Assembly (NCBI GenBank): GCA_937893675.1
Contig: CALBGI010000049.1
Coordinates: 1 to 64,000, forward strand
Length of the DNA: 64,000 nucleotides
Reading direction: 5' to 3'
Source of the DNA: an uncultured Blautia sp.
Lineage (GTDB): Bacteria; Bacillota; Clostridia; Lachnospirales; Lachnospiraceae
Part shown: positions 9,473-18,360 of the stretch, one piece after another
Layout of the letters: each line of letters starts with the position of its first letter
Position numbering within the stretch: the first letter of the stretch is position 1
Program-made: the position numbers and the translations under genes
Notes under the pieces: model-generated
The model's database searches: none
Seen by the model: the letters and a program-made list of their open reading frames with translations, nothing else
What the model was told of the DNA's origin: nothing

Positions 9473-10758
9473 GCGCTTGCTACTCCTTCCTGGTGCTGTT
9501 TCTTTGTCACTCCATAAATAAACATGCCCGCAAATATTACACAAAGTGCCCCTATCAATACCGTATACAGCACAGCTGCTCCCATCATTCCATAGGCTGC
9601 AACAACCTTATTGGAACATGCATATGCCAAAATTGATACAATGCCATATCCCCACATCAATTTTTTCTGTTCCCGCATAATGGTAACAACTGCATTTAGA
9701 AGTCCTGATAGCCCCAGGAAACCACCGCCTAAAAGCAATATGAGAAGTTCTGTCTTATATGGTGCTAAATCTGTATTATAAAGCCATGATAAAACCGGAA
9801 TACCCAAAAGATATGCTCCCAAAATACATACGCCGGTAATAATTCCTACAATTCCCACCTGGCATGCTGTTCGAATAACAAATTCTTTTTTCTTTCCCTC
9901 TTCCCATAATATAGACATACGGAATAATATCGGATTAAAAATAAAATTATTCAGTAAACCTACTACAAACACAGGCATGGCAATAAATCCATAGCACGCC
10001 TGCAATTCATCCGTAAGCATCGCATCGATAGCATATTTCGGTGCATTTCCAATATAAAACGACAGAAATGCTCCTGCAAACAGCGGAAAGCACACTTTCA
10101 GAAGCATAGATACTTTTTTCCATTCTGCTTTTTCCGGTTTTATATCAAAAAATCCATATGTACATTTTATAAAAAATACCAGAAGTAATGTTGTCACTAC
10201 TGTGGAAATAACCAACGCCAGCAGTAAATCTTTCAGAATGACCACTCCTACGCCAAATACAATTAATGTAATCACTTGGCGCAGCGTCATAATCTTTGCT
10301 CCAATATCCAGACGATTCTTACTCTGATACAGTGCACAATAGACATCCTCTATTACATCAACAACTCTGAATAAACACATCCACAAAATGATCTGTGTCT
10401 TTTCTACTGTATAGTCGTTATTTATCGCTGTATATATTACATATATGAAAGAAACTGCTACCATTGCTATAGCAGTAACGATCCTTGAAGCTTTATATTC
10501 AGCAAAGCTAAACTGCGCTTTAACATCTGACACTTGGAAATTCCGCATGCCATATTTTCCTATATTTTGAAACAAATTAGCATTAGCATATGCTATCGTA
10601 AGAATACCAGCTTCTATCAGCCCCAGAACTCGAGTGAGTATCATCAACATAATTACAGACTGGAATGCCAATAACATACTGCCTGCCATATTCCATATAT
10701 AACTATTTTTTGAAATATCTCTGTCATCCAAAATAAATTTACTAATTCTATTATTCAT
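9469..10758 (-). CDS. Second Wzx-type polysaccharide flippase
   Basis: A 429-residue MOP/Wzx-like protein with about 12 predicted membrane spans and a short polar N-terminus. Residues 20-60 (AGSMLLAFQSVIMLMILTRV, then LGLIEAGILTIAYANANLF) match the usual start of oligosaccharide flippases. Wzx proteins turn undecaprenyl-diphosphate-linked repeat units to the outer face. It is the second flippase in the cluster (the other is at 23580-25055) and is unlike it in sequence. A second linkage unit, an outside-decoration precursor, or a leftover from cluster fusion are all possible. The DNA is AT-rich like the neighbours at 10802-19488. The stop codon overlaps the MBOAT start by four bases. Confidence 0.85.
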   Translation of the reverse strand: MNNRISKFILDDRDISKNSYIWNMAGSMLLAFQSVIMLMILTRVLGLIEAGILTIAYANANLFQNIGKYGMRNFQVSDVKAQFSFAEYKASRIVTAIAMVAVSFIYVIYTAINNDYTVEKTQIILWMCLFRVVDVIEDVYCALYQSKNRLDIGAKIMTLRQVITLIVFGVGVVILKDLLLALVISTVVTTLLLVFFIKCTYGFFDIKPEKAEWKKVSMLLKVCFPLFAGAFLSFYIGNAPKYAIDAMLTDELQACYGFIAMPVFVVGLLNNFIFNPILFRMSILWEEGKKKEFVIRTACQVGIVGIITGVCILGAYLLGIPVLSWLYNTDLAPYKTELLILLLGGGFLGLSGLLNAVVTIMREQKKLMWGYGIVSILAYACSNKVVAAYGMMGAAVLYTVLIGALCVIFAGMFIYGVTKKQHQEGVASA

Positions 10759-10801
10759 ATTACCCTTTCATAATGTACAAGCGTTTTCTTTCAAGCAAAA
10801 C

Positions 10802-12526
10802 TCATTCATAAATTAATTTGTAAATATTAATATTTCCTCTGGTAGTTTCAATTATCTTCTCATTCTCCAATGTTACCTGCTGGCCAATACTCTTCGAAAT
10901 GCTATTAATCATATACTGTAGGGAATTATTTTCCAAGTTCAAAATCCTAACCGCCTGATTTTCAACAAAATCTTCTGGTATAGATACAACATCCCATAAA
11001 TCCAATTGCTGTTTTGTCAAAGGACTATTACATGCCCATCCCCCGGTTCTAAGAAACGTCCCATTATCGTTATTTACAATTTCAAATTTATCTGTGTAAA
11101 TCCCGAAAGTATTTGTAGGAATTAAATACAATTTTTCATTATATTTGCTCATATATTCTTGAATTTGATACCAGGGTTCATAATCTTTATCTATCTGACT
11201 GCTTTTCATATCCGCTTTCAAATATACCGTTATCATCATGAAACAGCTTACAACTGTAAGTATGTTTAGAAATCGGTGAACTCGTATTGGATTTTTTATT
11301 TTATCGATTAAAATATTACTTTTTTCCAGTAATATAAACAACTCATATAACCCAATAAGAAACATCATATATACAATATGATCCGGCATTCTTCCTCTTA
11401 TCAAAAGATATATATTCGCCATAATCCATAGCATGGCAGAAAGCCCACAGACATATCTGTATGCACCTTTCTTCCTACAAGAATTGATAGAAATTACTAT
11501 TACAAGTCCACATAATATTATTTCCATATAAATATATTTATAATCAGATATTATTTCCCATACTAACCGAAGTCTATTTCCTTGTAATAATTCTTCTTTT
11601 GACTGCTTTTCCTTTTGAAATTCTACTAGTTCATTTAATGTTTCTATATTAATGTTTGGATCATAAATAAATGCATATTTGCATAAATTATCATATGTTT
11701 CTTTACTAATCCCTTTATCTTTATAAAATTCTTGATTCGCACTATAATCAGGTATCCCATAATAGTCATATAGCTCAGATCTAACCTGATTAAACTGTTC
11801 ATAATTTCTCCACTGTTCACTTTTATAAGCTTGCCTATGGATATATTCAGTGGCTCCTACTCCTAAGAAGAGAATAGTATATAATACTAAACTTACCCCT
11901 ATCCACTTCTTCCTACTATTTCTGTATTGAATAAATATTACGTACAAAACTATAGGAAAACTCAATATTGTAAATAGCCAAAATACATTTCTCCGAATCA
12001 TATATCCTAAAAGCCAAAGGGTTAAACAAATTCCATATCGACCGTACAACTTTCTTTTGTCATTTTTCTCAACTGAGTTCAAAGCAAGCAAGGAAATAAC
12101 GCAACAATATGTCGCACAAATTGTCCATTGCAGCATAAAAATATGCACACAGCTAAACAATATATTTGCTACTATAGCTAAACTTTTACATCGTAAATCT
12201 TTAGTACACAAATCGATATAATAGCACCCAAGAGCAAAACATATTGCCATAACAGACAGCAAAAATAACCCATACCAATCAATATTCTTGTTTAACCACA
12301 AATAACATCTGCTTATGATCCAGCCCAACGGATATCTAATAAATACTAAATGTCCATCCGGAACACCACTTCGAATCCCTGAGGCAATTTCCCTCATAGC
12401 CAAGTCGTCATTAACTGCGTAATGGATTCCTCCAAAATTATATATGACGCCTATATATATAGCACAGAATATCCCCCAAAATATTCTCCTTTTATTTTTT
12501 CTCATATCTCTTATTATTCTAATCAT
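10802..12526 (-). CDS. GT-C-like multi-membrane-span protein, paralogue of 3604-5472
   Basis: A 574-residue membrane protein with about 10-12 hydrophobic segments and a soluble C-terminal domain of about 120 residues ending in NINIYKLIYE. The first outside loop reads HYAVNDDLAMREIASG and then DGHLVFIRYPLG, matching the SDD...SG...PH loop of the 622-residue protein nearer the end of the cluster. Architecture and the acidic pair suggest a GT-C glycosyltransferase using a lipid-phosphate sugar donor. No exact family is recognised. The gene is strongly AT-rich. It follows the epimerase gene by 51 bases. Confidence 0.72.
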   Translation of the reverse strand: MIRIIRDMRKNKRRIFWGIFCAIYIGVIYNFGGIHYAVNDDLAMREIASGIRSGVPDGHLVFIRYPLGWIISRCYLWLNKNIDWYGLFLLSVMAICFALGCYYIDLCTKDLRCKSLAIVANILFSCVHIFMLQWTICATYCCVISLLALNSVEKNDKRKLYGRYGICLTLWLLGYMIRRNVFWLFTILSFPIVLYVIFIQYRNSRKKWIGVSLVLYTILFLGVGATEYIHRQAYKSEQWRNYEQFNQVRSELYDYYGIPDYSANQEFYKDKGISKETYDNLCKYAFIYDPNINIETLNELVEFQKEKQSKEELLQGNRLRLVWEIISDYKYIYMEIILCGLVIVISINSCRKKGAYRYVCGLSAMLWIMANIYLLIRGRMPDHIVYMMFLIGLYELFILLEKSNILIDKIKNPIRVHRFLNILTVVSCFMMITVYLKADMKSSQIDKDYEPWYQIQEYMSKYNEKLYLIPTNTFGIYTDKFEIVNNDNGTFLRTGGWACNSPLTKQQLDLWDVVSIPEDFVENQAVRILNLENNSLQYMINSISKSIGQQVTLENEKIIETTRGNINIYKLIYE

Positions 12527-12577
12527 AAAGCTTTTCTAAAACGATTTTCATTGGATATCCTGTGCTTTTCAGACCTT

Positions 12578-13483
12578 TTAAATAATATGTTCCACCTTAA
12601 TTTGCTCTTTCATATCTCGCAAAGCAGATTCAACATCATATGCCGCACAAAATCCAAGTTCCCGTTTTGCCTTTTCTACATTCATATAATGACGAACTAC
12701 ATTTTCCTGTTTTTCCAGCAGAAGCTCATATCCCGCTGGATTTTCAAATGCACTACAATAAAATCCAGCCAGCTCACGGTTTGTGGTCAAAATCCCACTC
12801 CCAATATTGTATACTCCTTCCTTCTGGCTGTTTTGATATGCACACTTAATTGCAGTTATCACATCTTTCACATATATATATTCCTTGCCCCCAATTCCCT
12901 GACCATATACAGAAAGTTTTTCTCCCTTTAAACATTTCTCTAAAAATATAGTTGGCATATATCCTGGTCGTTCACCAACTCCCAGCACCTGTGCAAGGCG
13001 TAGACTTTTTATTTTCATTTTTTTTCTCACATTATATAAATGCGCAATATTCTCTATTACCAATTTTGCAGCACCGTAATAACTCAATGGAGCTGTTTTT
13101 CCATCTTCACAAAATGGCATAGATACAGATGCATCGTATACTGCTGTTGAAGAAATATTAACGATATTACAAATTCCTAAATCTGCTGCTGCTTGAAAAA
13201 GCTCTTCTGACACTTGAATATTAACTAAATAATTTTTAAATTCTTTCTCTGCATCCGGGTTGGAACGTACAGCTCCCAAATGGACAATTGCGTCACATTC
13301 TTTAAAAATATCCAAAAAACTTTCATAGGTATACTTTCCTGTTACATATGTTATATAAGGACTTTTTATCCACGAATCGGATGTCTCTCTCGAAGTTAAT
13401 ACAACAAATTGATTATGCTCATCTGCTTCTCGTAATAAATATTGTCCAATAAAACCAGTTCCACCCGTTACGCCTATTTTCAT
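12578..13483 (-). CDS. NAD-dependent epimerase/dehydratase (SDR family), intact copy
   Basis: A 301-residue extended short-chain dehydrogenase. The N-terminal Rossmann motif is TGGTGFIGQYLL. The active-site serines lie in VNISSTAVYD, and the Tyr-x-x-x-Lys pair is YYGAAK at about residue 137. A likely role is a 4-ketoreductase or epimerase acting on an NDP-deoxysugar made by this cluster; the sequence does not say which. It is closely similar along its whole length to the broken epimerase at 16485-17383, so the pair arose by duplication or are sisters acquired together. The start follows AGGAGAGTTACT. Confidence 0.87.
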   Translation of the reverse strand: MKIGVTGGTGFIGQYLLREADEHNQFVVLTSRETSDSWIKSPYITYVTGKYTYESFLDIFKECDAIVHLGAVRSNPDAEKEFKNYLVNIQVSEELFQAAADLGICNIVNISSTAVYDASVSMPFCEDGKTAPLSYYGAAKLVIENIAHLYNVRKKMKIKSLRLAQVLGVGERPGYMPTIFLEKCLKGEKLSVYGQGIGGKEYIYVKDVITAIKCAYQNSQKEGVYNIGSGILTTNRELAGFYCSAFENPAGYELLLEKQENVVRHYMNVEKAKRELGFCAAYDVESALRDMKEQIKVEHII

Positions 13484-13511
13484 AGTAACTCTCCTTCTCT
13501 AAATCTACTTT

Positions 13512-15317
13512 TTATTTTTGCACGTTACTATATACACTGAAATAATCATTTTCAAATACCAGTGAAAGCCCTTGCTCCATAATCATTTGATTTACAATGT
13601 CTTTTTTTCCGCCATATGTTACTGACTCATCTTTTTTTCTTAATTCTTCATAATCTTCTTCCTCAAAGCCTAAATACATATCTGTTTTCGTAAATACTAC
13701 AATAGGCGGCTGAGAATGTACCTCTTTCGCAGTCGCAAGGTCTGCTTGTAAATCTTCTACTGAATATGTGGATCCAGTAATCCAAGGTCTCACATATGCA
13801 TCCAGTTCCGTTAAAGAATACAGCATCAAGCCGTTCCCATAAACTAAAAGCATATCGTCTTTTCCCGTTTTGCATGAATTAATCGCATTTACTACTTCTT
13901 CTACTGCTTCTGCCCTTCTTGGAGTTGTTTTTAGCATTTTGAGTTTTGGATGGTCTATGCCTGTATTCATTTCCCATCTTTTTGTTGTATCAAAATTATT
14001 TGTTATTGCAGCAAAATGTATCAACTCAACACTAAATGCCATACACATAATAACTGTTGCAATTTTTACCTGTTTTCCCGGAATTTCTAAATTTAAATTC
14101 TTTATTTTCAAAGAAAACATTGGTAAAAAAATTTTAGAAATCAAATATATAAACATTGGCATAAATATCCACAAGCCCAGGATACAATGCTTTAATCTAG
14201 TATTAGCCCCAACAAACACCAAATACATTAAATCTGTCGCCAAAAGAGCAATTAAGCCAAAATGCTTTGCTTCCTCTTCTTTTGATAGCATTCCACGAAT
14301 AATCAAAACAATTCCTGGCAACAAACATATACCATAGGTAAACCAATGAAACTTTCTCAGCTGTGCAAAATTCGGAATAGAAATCACATAATAATTTGCC
14401 AGCAACATTCCTACAAATGCTGCAATTCCTGCTAAAGCATAAAGAACATTTCTCAATATGGAATTTTTAATATATTTCTGTAATACAACGCCTAAAAACA
14501 TCACTGCAATTGTACAGCCAAAGAAAAGCAACGCAGCCACAGACGTATGAACTGTATCTTTGATAAGGTTTGTAATCATCCCATCTACAGCATAAACTCC
14601 GGAAGAATTTCCAACCGCGTTCAGTCTAAAAATGTCATTGATTACCCGCTCAAGCACACCTAACTTTTTTAAAACCGCAAGTATGCAACCAAGTGATACG
14701 ACAAATCCAGCAATAAAAGAAACTGTGATTTTCCAAAAATCTTTAACATTTTTTTGAATAAATATTGCCCAATAAATGATGCATAAAACACTTAAGAGTG
14801 TCAACACACTGGGCATTCTTGTCGCTATCGCCAAACCTCCACATATCCCGGACAACAACGCCCATTTACATTGATTATTTCTTAATGCATTGTATAAAAA
14901 ACATATCAAAGAGACGCATAAAAGCATACTCAACTGATGAAAATTAAAAATGTTAACATACGTATTTATATATACGATGCAAACCGATAATCCAAGTAAA
15001 GTTTGCCATCTTCCAAATACTTTCCGGAACGTTATGAACACCACCGCACAGGTGATATATTCCAAAATAACTTCCAGAAAATTCAATCCCCATAGCCCTA
15101 GTCCAGGAAAGAGTCTAAGCCACGTACCTCCTATTAGAGTTGCTAAATATGTTGAATATGGAATATTATCCATTCTAGGATGTTCATATTGATATACATA
15201 ATAGCCCGTATCTCCCAAATCTATTCCAAAAAATGAGTTCAAAAGGGGCCAGGCAATAATAAAGGCCCCTATTATTAAACATACTATATTCTCTCTCTTT
15301 TTCAGTGACGTTTTCAT
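13512..15317 (-). CDS. GT-C-like membrane protein (glycosyltransferase 39-type architecture)
   Basis: A 601-residue protein with an initial membrane segment (about 11-30), a first outside loop containing FGIDLGDTGYYVYQYE, about 11 further membrane segments up to residue 430, and an outside C-terminal domain of about 160 residues. The acidic DLGDTGY motif directly after the first span is the usual catalytic-loop position in GT-C enzymes. It is probably a glycosyltransferase that takes sugar from an undecaprenyl-phosphate carrier, perhaps one made by the GT2 at 17388-18326. The specific activity is inferred. Its acidic loop differs from those of the other two GT-C-like proteins here, so it is at best distantly related to them. 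Confidence 0.75.
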   Translation of the reverse strand: MKTSLKKRENIVCLIIGAFIIAWPLLNSFFGIDLGDTGYYVYQYEHPRMDNIPYSTYLATLIGGTWLRLFPGLGLWGLNFLEVILEYITCAVVFITFRKVFGRWQTLLGLSVCIVYINTYVNIFNFHQLSMLLCVSLICFLYNALRNNQCKWALLSGICGGLAIATRMPSVLTLLSVLCIIYWAIFIQKNVKDFWKITVSFIAGFVVSLGCILAVLKKLGVLERVINDIFRLNAVGNSSGVYAVDGMITNLIKDTVHTSVAALLFFGCTIAVMFLGVVLQKYIKNSILRNVLYALAGIAAFVGMLLANYYVISIPNFAQLRKFHWFTYGICLLPGIVLIIRGMLSKEEEAKHFGLIALLATDLMYLVFVGANTRLKHCILGLWIFMPMFIYLISKIFLPMFSLKIKNLNLEIPGKQVKIATVIMCMAFSVELIHFAAITNNFDTTKRWEMNTGIDHPKLKMLKTTPRRAEAVEEVVNAINSCKTGKDDMLLVYGNGLMLYSLTELDAYVRPWITGSTYSVEDLQADLATAKEVHSQPPIVVFTKTDMYLGFEEEDYEELRKKDESVTYGGKKDIVNQMIMEQGLSLVFENDYFSVYSNVQK

Positions 15318-15355
15318 TATAAACTCCGTTTCTCTTCTATGGATAACAATACAGA

Positions 15356-16471
15356 TTAATTATAACGTATAATTTGATACCCGCATTTTTCCATAAATCC
15401 ATTCATTTTTTTAACAATATCCCCGTTTTTATAATACCAGGTTATATACTCATTCTCACCGATTACATATTCATCTCTATTAAAGACCGTTCCTGGTTTT
15501 GCGCACATAAACGCCAATTTCATTTTTTCGTCTACTGGCTGTGCTTCCGGAATCTCAACTTTTCCGTTGAAAAGATATGTAAATGTAATGTCAAGCAAAT
15601 TTACCTTGCAATAATGATTAATCAAATTCCACATATGACATCCATCCAATCTTGGTGTTAATTCAACAATGAACGGATGATTATTTTCTACTTTAATTTG
15701 AAAATATACTGGCCCATCTGTAATATTCAACTTTTCACATGCTCTATTAACCATCTGCAATGTTTCCTCTTTTGATGTATCATCTGTAAAAGTTGATGGG
15801 AGCAAATGTTCTTTGATAATTCCTCCTGGCAAATTCTCAAAAACTATTCTATCTGAAACGAGAGCAAACGCCATCTTTCCTTTCATCATAAAAGCATTTA
15901 CAGAAATCTCAGGACCTTCAATAAATTTCTCAATAATTACACTTTTATTGACAGAATACCCTAATGAATTCTCAAAATGTTCTTGAATATCTTTCTTAGA
16001 TTCAACTCTATAGCATCCTCTCTGTCCCTGGGAATCTGTTGGTTTCATCATAGCGGGGAAATCTTCAAACATCAGAGCTTCTTCTAATGTACTGCATTCA
16101 ATAAATGGAATATTTCCTACAAAATCACTTCCCAAGGTTTTTCTCATTAAACTCTTGGATTTACATGCCATGGCTGTCTCATAAGATACAAAATGCTTCA
16201 TTCCTAACTCTTCGCAAACTTTCATAACTGTTGGCATTGCCATATCAGATCCTACGGAATAAACATACTTGATTTCATTGTCCAAAACATATTTCTTTAT
16301 AGCTTCAACATCTTTTATATCAATCTGAATAAATTTATCAAGAAATGGAATTCCTGTATCATTATTTGTGTAACTGCATCCATGAACTTCCAATCCATGA
16401 TCCTTGCAATAATTTATAGCATCAATTTGAGCATTTCCTGCCCCCAATATCAAAATTTTATCCTTTGCCAT
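15356..16471 (-). CDS. ATP-grasp family carboxylate-amine ligase
   Basis: A 371-residue ATP-grasp protein. Residues 1-105 form a Rossmann-like preATP-grasp domain (KILILGAGNAQIDAI). The ATP-binding part follows, with MMKPTDSQGQRGCYRV, IIEKFIEGPEISVNAF and the metal-binding FIVELTPRLDG. Such enzymes activate a carboxylate by phosphorylation and join it to an amine. Placed between two sugar epimerases and downstream of a 4-aminotransferase, it may attach an amino or hydroxy acid to the amino sugar. That role is inferred; the substrate is not evident. The gene has a good AGGAGGAAAA ribosome binding site and follows the broken epimerase by 13 bases. Confidence 0.82.
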   Translation of the reverse strand: MAKDKILILGAGNAQIDAINYCKDHGLEVHGCSYTNNDTGIPFLDKFIQIDIKDVEAIKKYVLDNEIKYVYSVGSDMAMPTVMKVCEELGMKHFVSYETAMACKSKSLMRKTLGSDFVGNIPFIECSTLEEALMFEDFPAMMKPTDSQGQRGCYRVESKKDIQEHFENSLGYSVNKSVIIEKFIEGPEISVNAFMMKGKMAFALVSDRIVFENLPGGIIKEHLLPSTFTDDTSKEETLQMVNRACEKLNITDGPVYFQIKVENNHPFIVELTPRLDGCHMWNLINHYCKVNLLDITFTYLFNGKVEIPEAQPVDEKMKLAFMCAKPGTVFNRDEYVIGENEYITWYYKNGDIVKKMNGFMEKCGYQIIRYN

Positions 16472-16484
16472 TTTACTTTTCCTC

Positions 16485-17383
16485 CTACATATTTAACATT
16501 TTCTTCATATCCTGCAATCCTTGTTCAAGACTATATATAGTCTCATAACCTAATTCTCTTTTCGCTTTTTCAACATTCATATAATAGCGAGTAACTATTT
16601 CCGGTTTATCCACCAAAAGTTCATATCCCTGTGGATTATCAAAAACTCTACAATAGGTTTCAGCCAATTCTCTATTTGTTGTAAGAATTCCCGTTCCTAT
16701 ATTATATATCCCATTCAAATCTTTTTTCTCTATAGCAGTTAAAATTGCCCTTACAATATCTTTCACATATACATATTCTTTACCTGCCTGTCCCTTGCCA
16801 TATACTGAAAGTTTTTCATGTCTTAAACATTTTTCAAGAAAAACCATCGGTATATATCCTGGCCTATCGCCCAGTCCAAATACCGGCCCCAATCTTAAGC
16901 TTTTTATTTTCATTCCATATTTGTGATTAAATATACGTGCCGTGTCTTCCACTGCAAGCTTTGCAGCACCATAATAGTTTAACGGAGCTGTTGGCCCGTC
17001 TTCACTATATGGCACAGGAATCGTGTCATCATAAACCGATCTAGAAGATATATTTATTATATTATATATTCCATTATCGCGAGCAGCTTCAAAAAGCTGT
17101 TTTGAAGACTCAATACTCGGAAAATAATTCGTAAAACTTTTTTCCGCTTCTGGAAATGGACGCATCGCCCCTAAATGGACAATCGCATCATACCCCCCCC
17201 CCTAGTAAAATTCAGAAAATTTTCATAATTATATTCACCCCTAACATATGTTACATAAGGGTTTTTTATCCATTCTTTCCTTGGCTCTCTTGCAGTTAGC
17301 GCCACAAATTCATGTTCCTCATCTGCCCTACGCAATAGATATTGGCCAATAAACCCCGTTCCCCCAGTTACTGCTATTTTCAT
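16485..17383 (-). pseudogene. NAD-dependent epimerase broken by a shift in a ten-G run (possibly phase-variable)
   Basis: The reading frame starts at ATG 17383 (AGGAGAATAGGTGT before it) with Rossmann motif TGGTGFIGQYLL. It leaves frame at the G run at 17202-17193 and stops at about 17171. From 17165 the rest continues in another frame with YYGAAK and strong similarity to the intact epimerase at 12578-13483. One more G (11) or two fewer (8) would restore a 299- or 298-residue protein reading TRGGGYDAIVHLG or TRGGYDAIVHLG, matching the paralogue's ECDAIVHLG. Either the gene is switched off by slipped-strand mispairing, or the tract was miscalled. If on, it would be a sugar 4-reductase or epimerase. 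Confidence 0.85.
17193..17202 (-). repeat. Ten-G homopolymer inside the epimerase gene
   Basis: Ten C on the plus strand, ten G in the coding strand, sit exactly where the epimerase frame is lost. Runs of this length are classic sites of slipped-strand mispairing in surface-polysaccharide genes. In-frame lengths would be 8 or 11. Confidence 0.9.
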
Positions 17384-17387
17384 ACAC

Positions 17388-18326
17388 CTATTCTCCTTCC
17401 TGCGTTTTTTCAACTATCTCTCGTACTACATACTGAGGCGCTTCATTGACACTCAAAAAAATACGCCCTACATATTCACCGACAAGTCCCATACCAAGTA
17501 TGGAAACTCCTGAAAAGAAACATAAACATGAGATTATAGAAGCCCAGCCAGCAAGCATTTGTGGATTCAATAACTTACTAATAATCACAGCTATTCCGCC
17601 TAAAAAGCCCAATACAGCAAATACCAAGCCAAGTATTGTAACTAATCGCAACGGTACAATTGAAAAGCCTATAATACTCGCCCAAATTCCAAACAGTTTC
17701 TTAATCGTATATCCTGATGTCCCAACAGATCTCTCGAAATGTTCAATGGGAACATTAGAAATATTGGATGTGGAACGTAAAATAAGTCCCTGCATATACG
17801 TAAAAGAATGTTTATATTGAATAACATAATCTCTTACATATTTTCGCATAACCCAATAACTGGATGTTTTTAACCATTTCGGCTTTCCAATGAGCACCCG
17901 GACAGACCAGTCATTAAGTTTACTTACAATTCTACGCATAAAGCTATGTTTTTTATCCGGATAATATCCATACACCATATCATAGCCTTTATCCAATTCG
18001 TCAAACAATTTATGCAGCTGTGATGGATGTGTTTGCATATCGTCATCCATACTTACTAAAATTTCTCCTCGTGCATAATTGAGTCCTGCCATTAATGCAT
18101 TATGCTGCCCTGCATTTTTAGCTAAATTAATTGACCGTACATATGGATATTCTTCCGCCAGTTTTTTTAATTCACGCCATGTTTCTCCTTCATCAGGAGA
18201 GCAATCATTGACCAAAATAAACTCATACGAATCAATGCCTAATTTTTGTAATTCTTCAGCTGTCAAAGTAACGACTTCACGAATTGTCTTGCTGGATTTA
18301 TAACATGGGATAATTATTGAATGCAT
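17388..18326 (-). CDS. Polyprenyl-phosphate glycosyltransferase, GT2 (ArnC/GtrB/DPM1-like)
   Basis: A 312-residue GT2 enzyme. It has the GT-A start HSIIIPCYKSSKTI, the LVNDCSPD block, a DDDMQTHP motif at about 95 (metal and nucleotide-sugar binding) and two C-terminal membrane hairpin spans (about 225-290). This layout is typical of enzymes that make undecaprenyl-phosphate-sugar from a nucleotide sugar on the inner face of the membrane. The product is the kind of donor GT-C enzymes use outside, and three GT-C-like proteins are encoded downstream. Upstream is the WecE-like aminotransferase, so the lipid-linked sugar could be an amino sugar (inference). Confidence 0.88.
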   Translation of the reverse strand: MHSIIIPCYKSSKTIREVVTLTAEELQKLGIDSYEFILVNDCSPDEGETWRELKKLAEEYPYVRSINLAKNAGQHNALMAGLNYARGEILVSMDDDMQTHPSQLHKLFDELDKGYDMVYGYYPDKKHSFMRRIVSKLNDWSVRVLIGKPKWLKTSSYWVMRKYVRDYVIQYKHSFTYMQGLILRSTSNISNVPIEHFERSVGTSGYTIKKLFGIWASIIGFSIVPLRLVTILGLVFAVLGFLGGIAVIISKLLNPQMLAGWASIISCLCFFSGVSILGMGLVGEYVGRIFLSVNEAPQYVVREIVEKTQEGE

Positions 18327-18360
18327 GTCACCATCTACCTCTCCATCAATATCTTACAAA

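Noticed and set aside
8024..9544. MBOAT gene starting at 9544
   Set aside because: The extra 24 residues lie inside the flippase gene and do not look like an MBOAT start; GTG 9472 has a strong ribosome binding site.
16485..17165. Separate short epimerase gene starting at 17165
   Set aside because: It lacks the Rossmann N-terminus, and the missing part is just upstream in another frame, so it is the second half of one broken gene.
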